Assembly: GCF_014635185.1 (NCBI RefSeq)
Contig: NZ_BMCM01000001.1
Location: 434,001 to 498,000 of the forward strand
Origin: Microbacterium murale
GTDB taxonomy: Bacteria > Actinomycetota > Actinomycetes > Actinomycetales > Microbacteriaceae
Length of the DNA: 64,000 nt
Direction of reading: 5' to 3'
Positions 52,668-60,589 of the stretch are shown in pieces. Every line of letters begins with the position of its first letter. Position 1 is the stretch's first letter. The notes beneath the pieces were generated by a model. It was not told the DNA's origin and searched no databases. It saw only the letters and a program-made list of their open reading frames with translations. Both the position numbers and the translations under genes were made by a program.

Positions 52668-53959
52668 CAGAAGAAGGTGTGGATCAGGTCGACGACGACG
52701 TCGGAGTCGACCGATTCGACGACGGGCAGCACCGTCCACTTGTCGAAGGCGGTGCACGGGTGCGACAACCCCAACCGCACCAGATCTCCGATGGCGAGCT
52801 CGCCGCCGTCTTCGAGACGCACGTAGCTGTGCTGGTCGTTCATGGCGGAGACGGATGCTCCGGGCAGGAGCTGCCACGCGGCGCCGAGCTCCGCGGTCGT
52901 CCCGCGCGGGATCGGCAGACCCTCGTCGAACGGGAAGTCGCGCTTGCCGCCGTCGATCAGGGCGAGGCCGGGCTCGGGGTGCGAGACGACACGGCCGACG
53001 CCGAACATGCCGGGGATGAATCGCGGCTCATCGTCGCTCGCGCGCGCCTCGTCGAACGGCGAGATGCCGCGATAGAAGCCGTCGTCGTGAACGATGTAGG
53101 CGCCGGAGCGCAGCGTGAACAGCGTGCGGCCTCCGCCAGTCCGCTCGGCGTCATCCGCGCCGGCCCCGGCGTCCGCGAACACCTTCGCGACGAGATCGAA
53201 GTACGCGCTGCCACCCGCGGTGACGTACACGTCGCCGTCGTCGTAGAGGTGGCCGATGCGCTCGTGCAGTTCGACCTGGCGGCGCAGGTAGGTCTCGACC
53301 GCGTCGATCGCGCGGATGCTGCGGTCGTGCGCGAGGCTTCCCTCGTAGCCGGCGACGCCGGCGAGACGCAGAACGTCGGATGCCGCGATGCGCTCGGCGA
53401 TCTCGATCGCTTCGTCGATCGTGCGGGCACCCGTGCGTCCGCCTTCGCCTCCGAGTTCGACCAGCACATCGACTTGTCGCGGCGCGGCCGCCTCACGGAG
53501 TGGGGCCTCCATGGCCTCCACCGTGGCGATGGAGTCGGCCCAGCAGACGAAGCGGAAGTCGACGTCGGCGAGCTCACCGGCGAGGTAGCGCAGGGAATGC
53601 GCATCGACAGCGGCGTTGGCCAGCATGATCGAGGAGACGCCGAAGGAGCGGGCAGTACGCACCTGCCCCATGGTGGCGAGCGTGATGCCGAGCGAACCGG
53701 CATCCAGCTGTCGCTGCCAGAGCGCGGGAGCCATCGTGGTCTTGCCGTGCGGCATGAGTTCAAGGCCGCGCTGCGCGCACCAGGCCGCCATGACCTCGAC
53801 GTTGTGGCGCATCGCCGCATCGTCGAGAACCACCAGCGGCGTCCAGAACTCCGACAGCCGCGGCCCGGAGCCGAGGAACTCCGCCGTCGTCATCCCGACC
53901 GCTCTCTCGGGTAGGCCCTTGTGCCGAGCCGTCAGCCGGATCTCCGCGAGTTCGTTCAT
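52667..53959 (-). CDS. D-serine dehydratase / D-threonine aldolase-like PLP enzyme (alanine-racemase fold)
   Basis: 430 residues, fold type III. The PLP lysine is K73 in LMPHGKTTMAP; the C-terminal metal pair is His and Cys in LSHPCTAFDKW. H-x-C is what eukaryotic-type D-serine dehydratase uses, whereas D-threonine aldolase has H-x-D, so dehydratase or related deaminase activity on D-amino acids is more likely. AAGGAC precedes the ATG. First gene of the operon with deacylase, IclR and RidA, and divergent from the KDPG-aldolase-like gene. Confidence 0.85.
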   Translation of the reverse strand: MNELAEIRLTARHKGLPERAVGMTTAEFLGSGPRLSEFWTPLVVLDDAAMRHNVEVMAAWCAQRGLELMPHGKTTMAPALWQRQLDAGSLGITLATMGQVRTARSFGVSSIMLANAAVDAHSLRYLAGELADVDFRFVCWADSIATVEAMEAPLREAAAPRQVDVLVELGGEGGRTGARTIDEAIEIAERIAASDVLRLAGVAGYEGSLAHDRSIRAIDAVETYLRRQVELHERIGHLYDDGDVYVTAGGSAYFDLVAKVFADAGAGADDAERTGGGRTLFTLRSGAYIVHDDGFYRGISPFDEARASDDEPRFIPGMFGVGRVVSHPEPGLALIDGGKRDFPFDEGLPIPRGTTAELGAAWQLLPGASVSAMNDQHSYVRLEDGGELAIGDLVRLGLSHPCTAFDKWTVLPVVESVDSDVVVDLIHTFF

Positions 53960-53995
53960 CTGTCGTCCTTCCATCACATCAGGGTGTGCGTATGT

Positions 53996-54011
53996 TGCAA
54001 CGTGAATTGCA
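53996..54011. promoter_or_regulatory. candidate IclR operator in the divergent region
   Basis: TGCAA-CGTGAA-TTGCA, an inverted repeat with 5-bp arms, overlapping the palindrome GTTGCAAC (53994-54001). It lies between the D-serine-dehydratase-like gene and the aldolase gene, where one site could control both. Short arms keep confidence low. Confidence 0.4.
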
Positions 54012-54109
54012 GTTGACGCTCACTCTGGTCACACTCGAAGTGTAGTCGCGCTCGTGCCGTGACTCGTCCGTGCTCTCCAGAGCAGCGCTCCTCGAAAGGC
54101 GACACCCTC

Positions 54110-54715
54110 GTGCTCGACAACTCCTCCCTCGCAGCCCTCTTCGGCGACGTCCCCCTGATGGCGATCCTGCGAGGGATGGGCGCGGAGCGCACGCTCGCTG
54201 TCGCCACCGCCGCGTGGGACCTCGGGATCACGAGCGTCGAGGTACCGGTGCAGACACCTGACGATGTCGAGGCGCTGCGCGTGCTGGCCGACGCCGCCAA
54301 GGAGCGCGGGCTGACGGTGGGCGCGGGCACTGTGGTCTCCGTCGAGCACGTGCGCCAGGCCGCGGACGCCGGCGCATCCTTCACCGTCAGCCCCGGGTTC
54401 GACCTTGAAGTGGTGCAGGCGTCGCACGATGCCGGAATGCCGGCATTGCCCGGTGTGGCCACCGCCACCGACGTGCAGCTGGCGATGAAGTCCGGGCTCA
54501 CGTGGCTCAAGGCGTTCCCCGCGTCGCTCCTCGGCCCCGGTTGGTTCAAGGCCATGTCCGGCCCGTTCACTCAGGTGAACTTCGTCGCGACCGGGGGCAT
54601 GGATTCGACGAACGCCGCCCAGTACCTCGACGCGGGCGTACGCGTGGTCGCGGTCGGCTCCGCGCTCGAGGATTCCGCGCAGCTCCCCGCGCTTGCGAGC
54701 CTGCTCCGCGCGTAG
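54110..54715 (+). CDS. KDPG/KHG aldolase-like protein
   Basis: 201 residues, class I aldolase of the 2-keto-3-deoxy-6-phosphogluconate / 4-hydroxy-2-oxoglutarate family. The catalytic Glu is in TSVEVPVQTP (E44) and the Schiff-base Lys in LTWLKAFPASLLG (K134), with GAGTVVSVE and SPGFDLEVV between. No gluconate genes are nearby; next to D-amino-acid genes a hydroxy-keto-acid substrate is possible. GTG start with AAAGG about 10 nt upstream; in-frame starts further upstream lack support. Confidence 0.82.
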   Translation: MLDNSSLAALFGDVPLMAILRGMGAERTLAVATAAWDLGITSVEVPVQTPDDVEALRVLADAAKERGLTVGAGTVVSVEHVRQAADAGASFTVSPGFDLEVVQASHDAGMPALPGVATATDVQLAMKSGLTWLKAFPASLLGPGWFKAMSGPFTQVNFVATGGMDSTNAAQYLDAGVRVVAVGSALEDSAQLPALASLLRA

Positions 54716-54740
54716 CATCCGGGGCCTCTAGGCTGAGCAC

Positions 54741-55532
54741 ATGGCTGAACGCTCTGAGATCGAATGCTGGCTCACCGACATGGACGGCGTGCTCGTCCAT
54801 GAGAACGAGGCCATCCCCGGCGCATCCGAGCTGCTCGCCGGGTGGGAGGCCGCCGGCATCCCGTACCTGGTGCTGACGAACAACTCGATCTTCACCGCGC
54901 GCGACCTCTCGGCACGGTTGCGCTCCAGCGGCCTGAACGTGCCGGAGGACCGGATCTGGACCTCCGCTCTGGCCACCGCGGCATTCCTGCAGCAGCAGGT
55001 GCCTGGCGGCTCGGCGTTCGTCATCGGCGAGGCCGGCATCCTCACCGCCCTGCACGACGCCGGGTTCGTCATGACCGAGACCAATCCCGACTTCGTCGTC
55101 GTCGGCGAGACCCGCACCTACTCGTTCGAGGCGATCACGAAGGCCATCCGCCTGATCAACCGCGGCGCGCGCTTCATCATCACCAACCCTGATGCCACCG
55201 GTCCGAGCGTCGAAGGTCCCCTGCCCGCGACCGGTGCTGTCGCCGCGCTCATCACCAAGGCCACGGGGCGCGAGCCGTACGTGGTCGGCAAGCCCAACCC
55301 GATGATGTTCCGCTCGGCGCTGAACAAGATCGGCGCGCACTCGAAGCGCACCGGCATGATCGGCGATCGGATGGACACCGACGTCGTCGCCGGCATCGAG
55401 GCCGGTCTGCACACCGTGCTCGTGCTCACCGGCATCAGCGACCAGGTCGAAATCGAGAAGTACCCGTTCCGCCCCGACGAGATCGTGAACTCGGTCGCCG
55501 ATCTGCTGCCGTCGGGTTCATCGGAAGGCTGA
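54741..55532 (+). CDS. HAD-IIA family phosphatase (NagD-like)
   Basis: 263 residues. All four HAD motifs are present: ECWLTDMDGVLVH (nucleophile and acid/base Asp), YLVLTNNS (motif II), VVGKPNPMMF (motif III Lys) and TGMIGDRMDTDVVAGIEAG (motif IV). The C2-type cap between motifs II and III places it with NagD, which dephosphorylates nucleotides or sugar phosphates. Its ATG is 6 nt after TAGGCT, leaderless. A 55-residue membrane protein gene follows 4 bp later. Confidence 0.92.
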   Translation: MAERSEIECWLTDMDGVLVHENEAIPGASELLAGWEAAGIPYLVLTNNSIFTARDLSARLRSSGLNVPEDRIWTSALATAAFLQQQVPGGSAFVIGEAGILTALHDAGFVMTETNPDFVVVGETRTYSFEAITKAIRLINRGARFIITNPDATGPSVEGPLPATGAVAALITKATGREPYVVGKPNPMMFRSALNKIGAHSKRTGMIGDRMDTDVVAGIEAGLHTVLVLTGISDQVEIEKYPFRPDEIVNSVADLLPSGSSEG

Positions 55533-55536
55533 CACC

Positions 55537-55704
55537 ATGGATCAGCGCGACCTGCTCTTCCTCGTGATGATCCTGATCGGGGTCAGCACCCTGACCGTCA
55601 TCATCGTGCAGTGGGTCCGCTCACGCCGACGTGGCCGCGGCGACGACGATGGCCGCTCAGGCAACTGGTGGGAAGGCCCCTGGGACGACGACCGCAAGCA
55701 CTGA
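55537..55704 (+). CDS. small single-pass membrane protein, 55 aa
   Basis: One hydrophobic helix (LLFLVMILIGVSTLTVIIVQWV, shown here in part as residues 6-27) is followed by a basic stretch RSRRRGRG and an acidic/aromatic tail NWWEGPWDDDRKH. The N-terminus is short and out, the tail probably cytoplasmic. GGAAGG, inside the end of the HAD gene, is a good ribosome site 8 nt before the ATG, so it is the second gene of that operon. Function unknown. Confidence 0.7.
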   Translation: MDQRDLLFLVMILIGVSTLTVIIVQWVRSRRRGRGDDDGRSGNWWEGPWDDDRKH

Positions 55705-55716
55705 TGAGCGCCGCGG

Positions 55717-56874
55717 TCAATTCAGGGTCAGGCTGCGGACGGATGCCACCGGCTCCGGCATCCGCAGAGGGCCGGCACCAGGGGTGATCGCGCCGAGGAT
55801 GCGCGGCTCGCGCGCTCCTGTTCCGCCGGGGATGACGGCCGGGACGCCGTGCATGGTGCACCAGCCGATCAGCGCGAACAGGATCGCCTCCTTGTTGTCT
55901 GCCGATGCACCGAGCTCGTCGGCGAGCACGACCTCGGTGTCCGACAGCGCAGCTCTGAGGCCCTCCATGATCAGTGGATTGTGGCATCCGCCGCCCGACA
56001 CGGCGAGGAATCCGATGCCCGCGGCGCGCACGTCGTTCGCGACGGTCTGCACCGTCAGCTCGGTGAGAGTGCGCACGAGGTCGGTCACGCGCACGTCACG
56101 TCCCAGCGCGGACGCGTGCGCGCGTACGTAGTCGAGGTGGAAGTGCTCCTTGCCGGTGCTCTTGGGCGCGGACAGGGCGTAGTACGGATCGGCGAGCAGC
56201 GACGCGAGCAATGCGTCGTCGACGTCGCCGGAGCGGGCGATGCGCGCGTCTTCGTCGTAGCCGAGCGGGTCGAGGCCGTACTTCGCGATCACGGCGTCGA
56301 CGAGCGCGTTTGCCGGGCCGACGTCGTAGGCCGCGATCGCATCATCGGAGACGATCGTGATGTTCGCGATGCCGCCGAGGTTCAGTGCGGCCGACGTCCC
56401 GGCGCGCCCCCGCAGCAGCAGTTCGTCGAGGAATGACACGAGTGGCGCACCGTGCCCGCCGGCAGTAATGTCACGGATACGCACATCGGAGACGACCGGG
56501 GCGCCGACGCGCTCAGCGATCCACGCCGGCTGACCGATCTGGAGTGTGCCGCGGGCATGGCCGTCGTCGACCCAGTGGTAGACGGTCTGCCCGTGGGTGC
56601 ACACCGCATCGACGCCGCCGACGGATGCTGCGGCATCCGCCGCCACGTCGGCGAAGGCCTGCCCGATCAGGGTGTCGAGCTCGGCCACCTCGGCGAGCGT
56701 CGTCTGCGCCGGAGGCAGCGCCGCCACGAGCCGCGCGCGCAGCGCGGGCTCGTACGGGACGCTGTCCTCGTGCAGCACCGTGCCGCGCACAGCACCATCC
56801 GCCTCGCTGAAGTCGACGACCGTCACGTCGATCCCGTCGTGAGAGGTTCCGGAGAGCAAGCCGAGTACACGCAT
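55717..56874 (-). CDS. anmK: anhydro-N-acetylmuramic acid kinase
   Basis: Phosphorylates 1,6-anhydro-MurNAc recovered from cell-wall turnover. 385 residues. Family motifs: VLGLLSGTSHDGIDVTVVDF at the N-terminus (ATP site; many homologues have SGTSMDG), CTHGQTVYHW, LNLGGIANIT and VSGGGCHNP near the C-terminus. TAGGCT 6 nt before the ATG indicates a leaderless transcript. Convergent with the HAD operon; the ROK kinase gene lies upstream beyond a strong hairpin. Confidence 0.93.
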   Translation of the reverse strand: MRVLGLLSGTSHDGIDVTVVDFSEADGAVRGTVLHEDSVPYEPALRARLVAALPPAQTTLAEVAELDTLIGQAFADVAADAAASVGGVDAVCTHGQTVYHWVDDGHARGTLQIGQPAWIAERVGAPVVSDVRIRDITAGGHGAPLVSFLDELLLRGRAGTSAALNLGGIANITIVSDDAIAAYDVGPANALVDAVIAKYGLDPLGYDEDARIARSGDVDDALLASLLADPYYALSAPKSTGKEHFHLDYVRAHASALGRDVRVTDLVRTLTELTVQTVANDVRAAGIGFLAVSGGGCHNPLIMEGLRAALSDTEVVLADELGASADNKEAILFALIGWCTMHGVPAVIPGGTGAREPRILGAITPGAGPLRMPEPVASVRSLTLN

Positions 56875-56930
56875 CCCTCGAGCCTACGTCGCGTGCACTG
56901 CCTGCTGATCCCCGGGAGCCTGTTCCACCC

Positions 56931-56997
56931 GTCGGAGGCTGTTGCACATGTCGGAGGTATCCGCCGGATTCCTCCGACGTACGCCACAAGCTCCGAC
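56931..56997. repeat. nested inverted repeats built from GTCGGAG / CTCCGAC
   Basis: Two GTCGGAGG copies (56931, 56950) face two CTCCGAC copies (56972, 56991), spaced about 20 bp. The inner pair forms a 29-nt hairpin (56950-56978) that is perfect except for one T/T; the outer pair can close around it. Located between the ROK and anmK genes: terminator of the pyrE-ROK operon, or a multi-site operator near the anmK promoter. Confidence 0.7.
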
Positions 56998-57023
56998 GTG
57001 CGTCACACCGTCGGCCACATCTC

Positions 57024-57926
57024 CTACCTGAGCACGAGTGCGGCGGCACCGATCAGCGGCCCTTCGTCTCCCAGCCCGGAGCGCACCACGCGCGCGCGTC
57101 GGGAGTAGTCGTGTGCGGCACTGGTGGTCAGTGCCTGCTGCACGAGGTCGATGTAATCGCCCGACACCCTCGAGAACCCGCCGCCGATCGCGATCATGTC
57201 GAGGTCGACGAGCGTCGCGGCATCCGCCAGCGCCTCGCCCACGGCTTTCGCGGATCGTTCGATCGCGGCACGCGCGATCTGATCGCCGGATGCCGCGTCG
57301 CGGGCGAGATCCTCCCCCGTCGCCCCCGTCCATCCTTGAGTCTGTGCCCACGCAGCGCTGGCCGGCCCGGAGGCGATCTCTTCGAGCGTCAGTCCGCCCT
57401 CGCGTCGCACCTGGCCGAGGTGACCGGCGTTGCCAGAGGCGCCACGGATGTACTGCCCGCCGACGACGAAGCCGCCGCCGACGCCCGTCGACACGACGAT
57501 CGACAGCGACGAGCGCGCCTCGCGAGTCGCGCCGAGCCAGGCTTCGGCGAGCGCGAGCGCACCCCCGTCGTGCCCGAACACGGTGTTCACGTCTCGACCG
57601 AGAACAGCGGATGCTGCGCCGCGCACCGCCCCGGCAAGACCGTAGCCGCGAGCCTCGGGCATGTTGACGGGGAGGATGGACCCGGTCGAGAGGTCGATCG
57701 GGCCTGCGCTGCCGACGCCGGCACCCACGAGCTCGGCGCCTTCCGGCAGCCGTGCAAGTGCATGCGAGACGACGGCCTCGACCGCGGCATCCAACGATGC
57801 CGGCGTCGCGGTGCGACCGGTCGCCTGCCGACTGCGGCTGCCTGCGACCAGCACGCCGTCATCGCCGACGAGCGCGGCTTCCAGCTTCGTGCCGCCCACA
57901 TCGACGGCGAGTGCGTATCGAGTCAT
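57024..57926 (-). CDS. ROK-family sugar kinase without the zinc motif
   Basis: 300 residues. The ATP-binding start ALAVDVGGTKLEAALVGDDG and the catalytic Asp in VFGHDGGALALAEAW (D120) identify a ROK kinase, such as glucokinase or N-acetylmannosamine/glucosamine kinase. The usual zinc site is missing: the His ligand position in the GExGH motif reads GNAGHLGQV and no CxCGxxGCxE follows, only RREGGLTLEEIASG. It follows pyrE by 10 bp in the same orientation and lies upstream of anmK, so an amino-sugar substrate is plausible but unproven. Confidence 0.85.
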   Translation of the reverse strand: MTRYALAVDVGGTKLEAALVGDDGVLVAGSRSRQATGRTATPASLDAAVEAVVSHALARLPEGAELVGAGVGSAGPIDLSTGSILPVNMPEARGYGLAGAVRGAASAVLGRDVNTVFGHDGGALALAEAWLGATREARSSLSIVVSTGVGGGFVVGGQYIRGASGNAGHLGQVRREGGLTLEEIASGPASAAWAQTQGWTGATGEDLARDAASGDQIARAAIERSAKAVGEALADAATLVDLDMIAIGGGFSRVSGDYIDLVQQALTTSAAHDYSRRARVVRSGLGDEGPLIGAAALVLR

Positions 57927-57936
57927 GCGCCGAGGA

Positions 57937-58497
57937 TCACTGCGGGTCGAGCCCGAGATCGTCGAGATCGAAGGCGGCCAGCCACTGCAGCCCCTCCGCC
58001 TCGATCGCGGCCTGCGCGCCGGTCTTGCGGTCGACGATCACGGCGACGGCGACGACTTCTGCGCCCTCGCGCCGCAGCACCTCGACCGCCTTGAGCGCGG
58101 ACTGCCCCGTGGTGGAGGTGTCTTCCAGTACGACGACGCGCTTGCCGGCGACGTCTGCGCCTTCGATCTGACGACCGCGGCCGTGGTCCTTGGGCTCCTT
58201 GCGGACGACGAACGCATCCACCGGACGGTCAGTGGCGACAGATGCGTGCAGCACGGAGTTCGCGATCGGGTCGGCGCCGAGGGTCAGGCCGCCGACAGCA
58301 GCGGCGTCGAGGCCGCCGATCAGGTCGAGCATGATGCGGCCGATCGCGGGGGCCGCCCTGTGGTCGAGCGTGAGCCGGCGCATATCGACGTAGTACGTCG
58401 CCTGCTTGCCGCTGGAAAGGGTGAAGTCTCCGTGGAACACCGCCTCGTCCTTGATGAGAGCGAGGAGGGACTGTCGGTCTGCGTCGAGTGCGGTCAC
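57937..58497 (-). CDS. pyrE: orotate phosphoribosyltransferase
   Basis: Makes OMP from orotate and PRPP in pyrimidine synthesis. 186 residues. The PRPP-binding motif is VVVLEDTSTTGQSA, and the catalytic loop DAFVVRKEPKDHGRGRQIEG carries the conserved Lys and His. N-terminal FHGDFTLSSGKQATYYVDMR is the family signature. GTG start, 7 nt after TAAGCT. First gene of pyrE-ROK; other pyr genes are not nearby. Confidence 0.95.
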   Translation of the reverse strand: MTALDADRQSLLALIKDEAVFHGDFTLSSGKQATYYVDMRRLTLDHRAAPAIGRIMLDLIGGLDAAAVGGLTLGADPIANSVLHASVATDRPVDAFVVRKEPKDHGRGRQIEGADVAGKRVVVLEDTSTTGQSALKAVEVLRREGAEVVAVAVIVDRKTGAQAAIEAEGLQWLAAFDLDDLGLDPQ

Positions 58498-58583
58498 GGC
58501 ATCCAGCTTAGAGCCGCTGGCATCCCCCCTGTGGTGCGCCTATCGTGGGCTCTGACATCGCCCGAATCAGTGCAGGAGGTCCC

Positions 58584-59120
58584 ATGCTCTCGTACGACCC
58601 ATACGCCGAACTCGCCACGCTGCGCGATTTCGCGCCTCTCGAGTTGACCAGCCCCGACTTCGAACCGGGCGGACCGTTGCCGTTGTCCGCGTGGTCGGCC
58701 AATCGAGGCGGCGAGGATCGCACGCCGGCATTGCAGTGGTCGGGCGCGCCGTCGGGTACCCGAAGCATCGCGATCTCATGCTTCGATCCGGATGCTCCGA
58801 CCGGATCAGGATTCTGGCACTGGGCCGCCTACAACCTGCCCGCATCCGCCCGTTCGCTCGCCAGCGGCCTCGGCGATCTCGCCGCACTTCCGCACGGGGC
58901 GACGGTCCTGCCGAACGAGTCGCGCTCCGAGCGATTCATCGGCGCCGCCCCGCCGGAGGGCACCGGGGTGCACCGTTACTTCTTCGTCGTGGATGCGCTG
59001 GATGTCGACGCCCTCGACATCCCGGCGGGATCCACCCCGGCGGTGCTGGGCTTCAACCGGCATTTCCATTCGCTCGCCCGCGGTGTGCTGATCGGCACCG
59101 CCGACCCTGCAGAGCGCTGA
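58584..59120 (+). CDS. YbhB/YbcL-type phosphatidylethanolamine-binding protein homologue
   Basis: 178 residues. PEBP landmarks: ALQWSGAPSGTRSIAISCFDPDAPTGSGFWHWAAYNLP (the DPDxP ligand loop) and GVHRYFFVVDALDVD (the GxHRY motif). Bacterial members are cytoplasmic and of unknown role. GGAGG precedes the ATG at 58584; a start 13 codons upstream is possible but has no ribosome site. Divergent from pyrE. Confidence 0.9.
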   Translation: MLSYDPYAELATLRDFAPLELTSPDFEPGGPLPLSAWSANRGGEDRTPALQWSGAPSGTRSIAISCFDPDAPTGSGFWHWAAYNLPASARSLASGLGDLAALPHGATVLPNESRSERFIGAAPPEGTGVHRYFFVVDALDVDALDIPAGSTPAVLGFNRHFHSLARGVLIGTADPAER

Positions 59121-59141
59121 GGCCTCAGCCGAAGCCCCGCA

Positions 59142-59963
59142 TCAGCGCCATACGGCGGTGTCGGGGTCGATGCCGTGCATTCGCGCCGATTCATCGATGA
59201 TCTGCCGGAACCAGCTGGCGAGTCCGTGACGGATGCCGTCGTAGTGTGCGGCGAACCCCGGGTCGGCCTCGAACATCTGCCCCAGGCACACCTGCATCTC
59301 GCGCGTGAGGGTGAAGAAGTTCGAGAACAGTTCACGGTGCCGTTCGACGAGTGCCTCGGCGTCAGCGCTGCCCGGAGCGACACCCGCCGACATGGCATCG
59401 CCGAGATCGCGCTGGAGCACCGACATCGCATCCGACAGAACGCGCCACTGCTCCGGCGTGCGATGCGCCGATCGCTCGGCGAACTGCGCCCATTGATCCG
59501 TGCCGCCCCATAGGTTCCGCGCGTTCTGCGGACCGCGCGGATCCCAGTCTTCACCGAAGATGTTCTTCTGATCTTCGTCGCTGAGCAGGATGCCGCGCTC
59601 GTGTGCATCGGTCATCCGCTCCAGGCGCCGATCGAGGCGTCGCAGGTCGTCGATCTGCTCCGCCAGCTGCGCACGCTGGCGTCGGAGCGTGGTGCCGGCA
59701 TCGGTCTCCGCGTCATCGAGAACCTCGCGCACTGCAGCCAACCCGAGCCCCGCCTCGCGATACGCGACGATCCGCTGCAGACGCTCCAGGTCCTCTACGG
59801 TGTACTGGCGGTACCCGGCTGCCGTCCGCACGGAGGGTGACGCCAGAGCGACCTCGTCCCAGTGATGCAGGGTTCGCACGCTCACACCGACGAGCTCGGC
59901 GGCCGCGCCTACGGTCAATCCGTCCCGCCCGAGGGCGGCGTCGCGTTCAACCATGAACACCAT
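59142..59963 (-). CDS. MerR-family regulator with TipAS-like domain
   Basis: 273 residues. N-terminal MerR helix-turn-helix (LTVGAAAELVGVSVRTLHHWDEVALASPSVRTAAGYRQYTVEDLERLQRI), a coiled coil (AQLAEQIDDLRRLDRRLERM), then a helical C-terminal domain like the TipAS antibiotic-binding domain (LSDEDQKNIFGEDWD to WFRQIIDES). Such proteins bind thiopeptides or other toxins and activate transcription. ATG at 59963 has GGAGG 7 nt upstream and overlaps the VOC gene by 17 bp, so they are co-transcribed. Confidence 0.9.
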   Translation of the reverse strand: MVFMVERDAALGRDGLTVGAAAELVGVSVRTLHHWDEVALASPSVRTAAGYRQYTVEDLERLQRIVAYREAGLGLAAVREVLDDAETDAGTTLRRQRAQLAEQIDDLRRLDRRLERMTDAHERGILLSDEDQKNIFGEDWDPRGPQNARNLWGGTDQWAQFAERSAHRTPEQWRVLSDAMSVLQRDLGDAMSAGVAPGSADAEALVERHRELFSNFFTLTREMQVCLGQMFEADPGFAAHYDGIRHGLASWFRQIIDESARMHGIDPDTAVWR

Positions 59964-60489
59964 TGTCGCCCTCCTTCCCGCCCTCAGGCGCAGGGATGCC
60001 GGTGGCGATGAGATCTCGCGCCTCCTGGCTGTCGGGGTCGAACTCGCGAGGGGCCGTGCAGATGACGCGCACTCCTTCGGGTGTGGTGACCTCGACATCG
60101 CGGGTGATCCAGGCCGTGTCGCGTGGCCCGCTCACGCTCCCCGGAGACAAGTCAGCACACGCGTCGGCGATCTCGGTGATCTGACTGAGGACGCACGAGA
60201 AGCTGACGGTCATCGCAGGCGTCTCCATGTCCGCGGTGTCAGGACCCGGCACCAGCAGCACGTCCTGATAGGCCCAGCGGCGCAGGTGCACGACCTGGCC
60301 GGGGTTGCTGAACAGTTCTATGAAGCCGAGCCCCCTGACCCAGAAATCGGTCGAGGCCACGAGGTTCGACGTCGGAATCGTCACGAAAGCGGGCATCGCA
60401 TAGATCCCGCGGAACACCTCCGGAGCCACGGCCTGCATGCCGCGCTCCGAGGTCTGGCCCATCTCGAAAGCATCGAAGTAATCGCTCAT
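59947..60489 (-). CDS. VOC (glyoxalase/bleomycin-resistance) family protein
   Basis: 180 residues. The core FVTIPTSNLVASTDFWVRGLGFIELFSNPGQVVHLRRWAYQDVLLVPG and ITRDVEVTTPEGVRVICTAP is the vicinal-oxygen-chelate fold with its two strand-helix units. Possible metal ligands are His and Glu, but only one module is clear. Neighbouring TipAS-type regulator suggests a role in resistance to a natural product, as with bleomycin-binding proteins; no direct evidence. First gene of the two-gene unit. Confidence 0.8.
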   Translation of the reverse strand: MSDYFDAFEMGQTSERGMQAVAPEVFRGIYAMPAFVTIPTSNLVASTDFWVRGLGFIELFSNPGQVVHLRRWAYQDVLLVPGPDTADMETPAMTVSFSCVLSQITEIADACADLSPGSVSGPRDTAWITRDVEVTTPEGVRVICTAPREFDPDSQEARDLIATGIPAPEGGKEGDNGVHG

Positions 60490-60589
60490 GTACGACAGCT
60501 TCCGGCCTCACGCGACGTGAGGGTCAAGTCGCAGAGGAGAGGGCCATCCCGAGCAGGGCGATGTCTGGCGTCGCCCTTAGGCTGGATGC

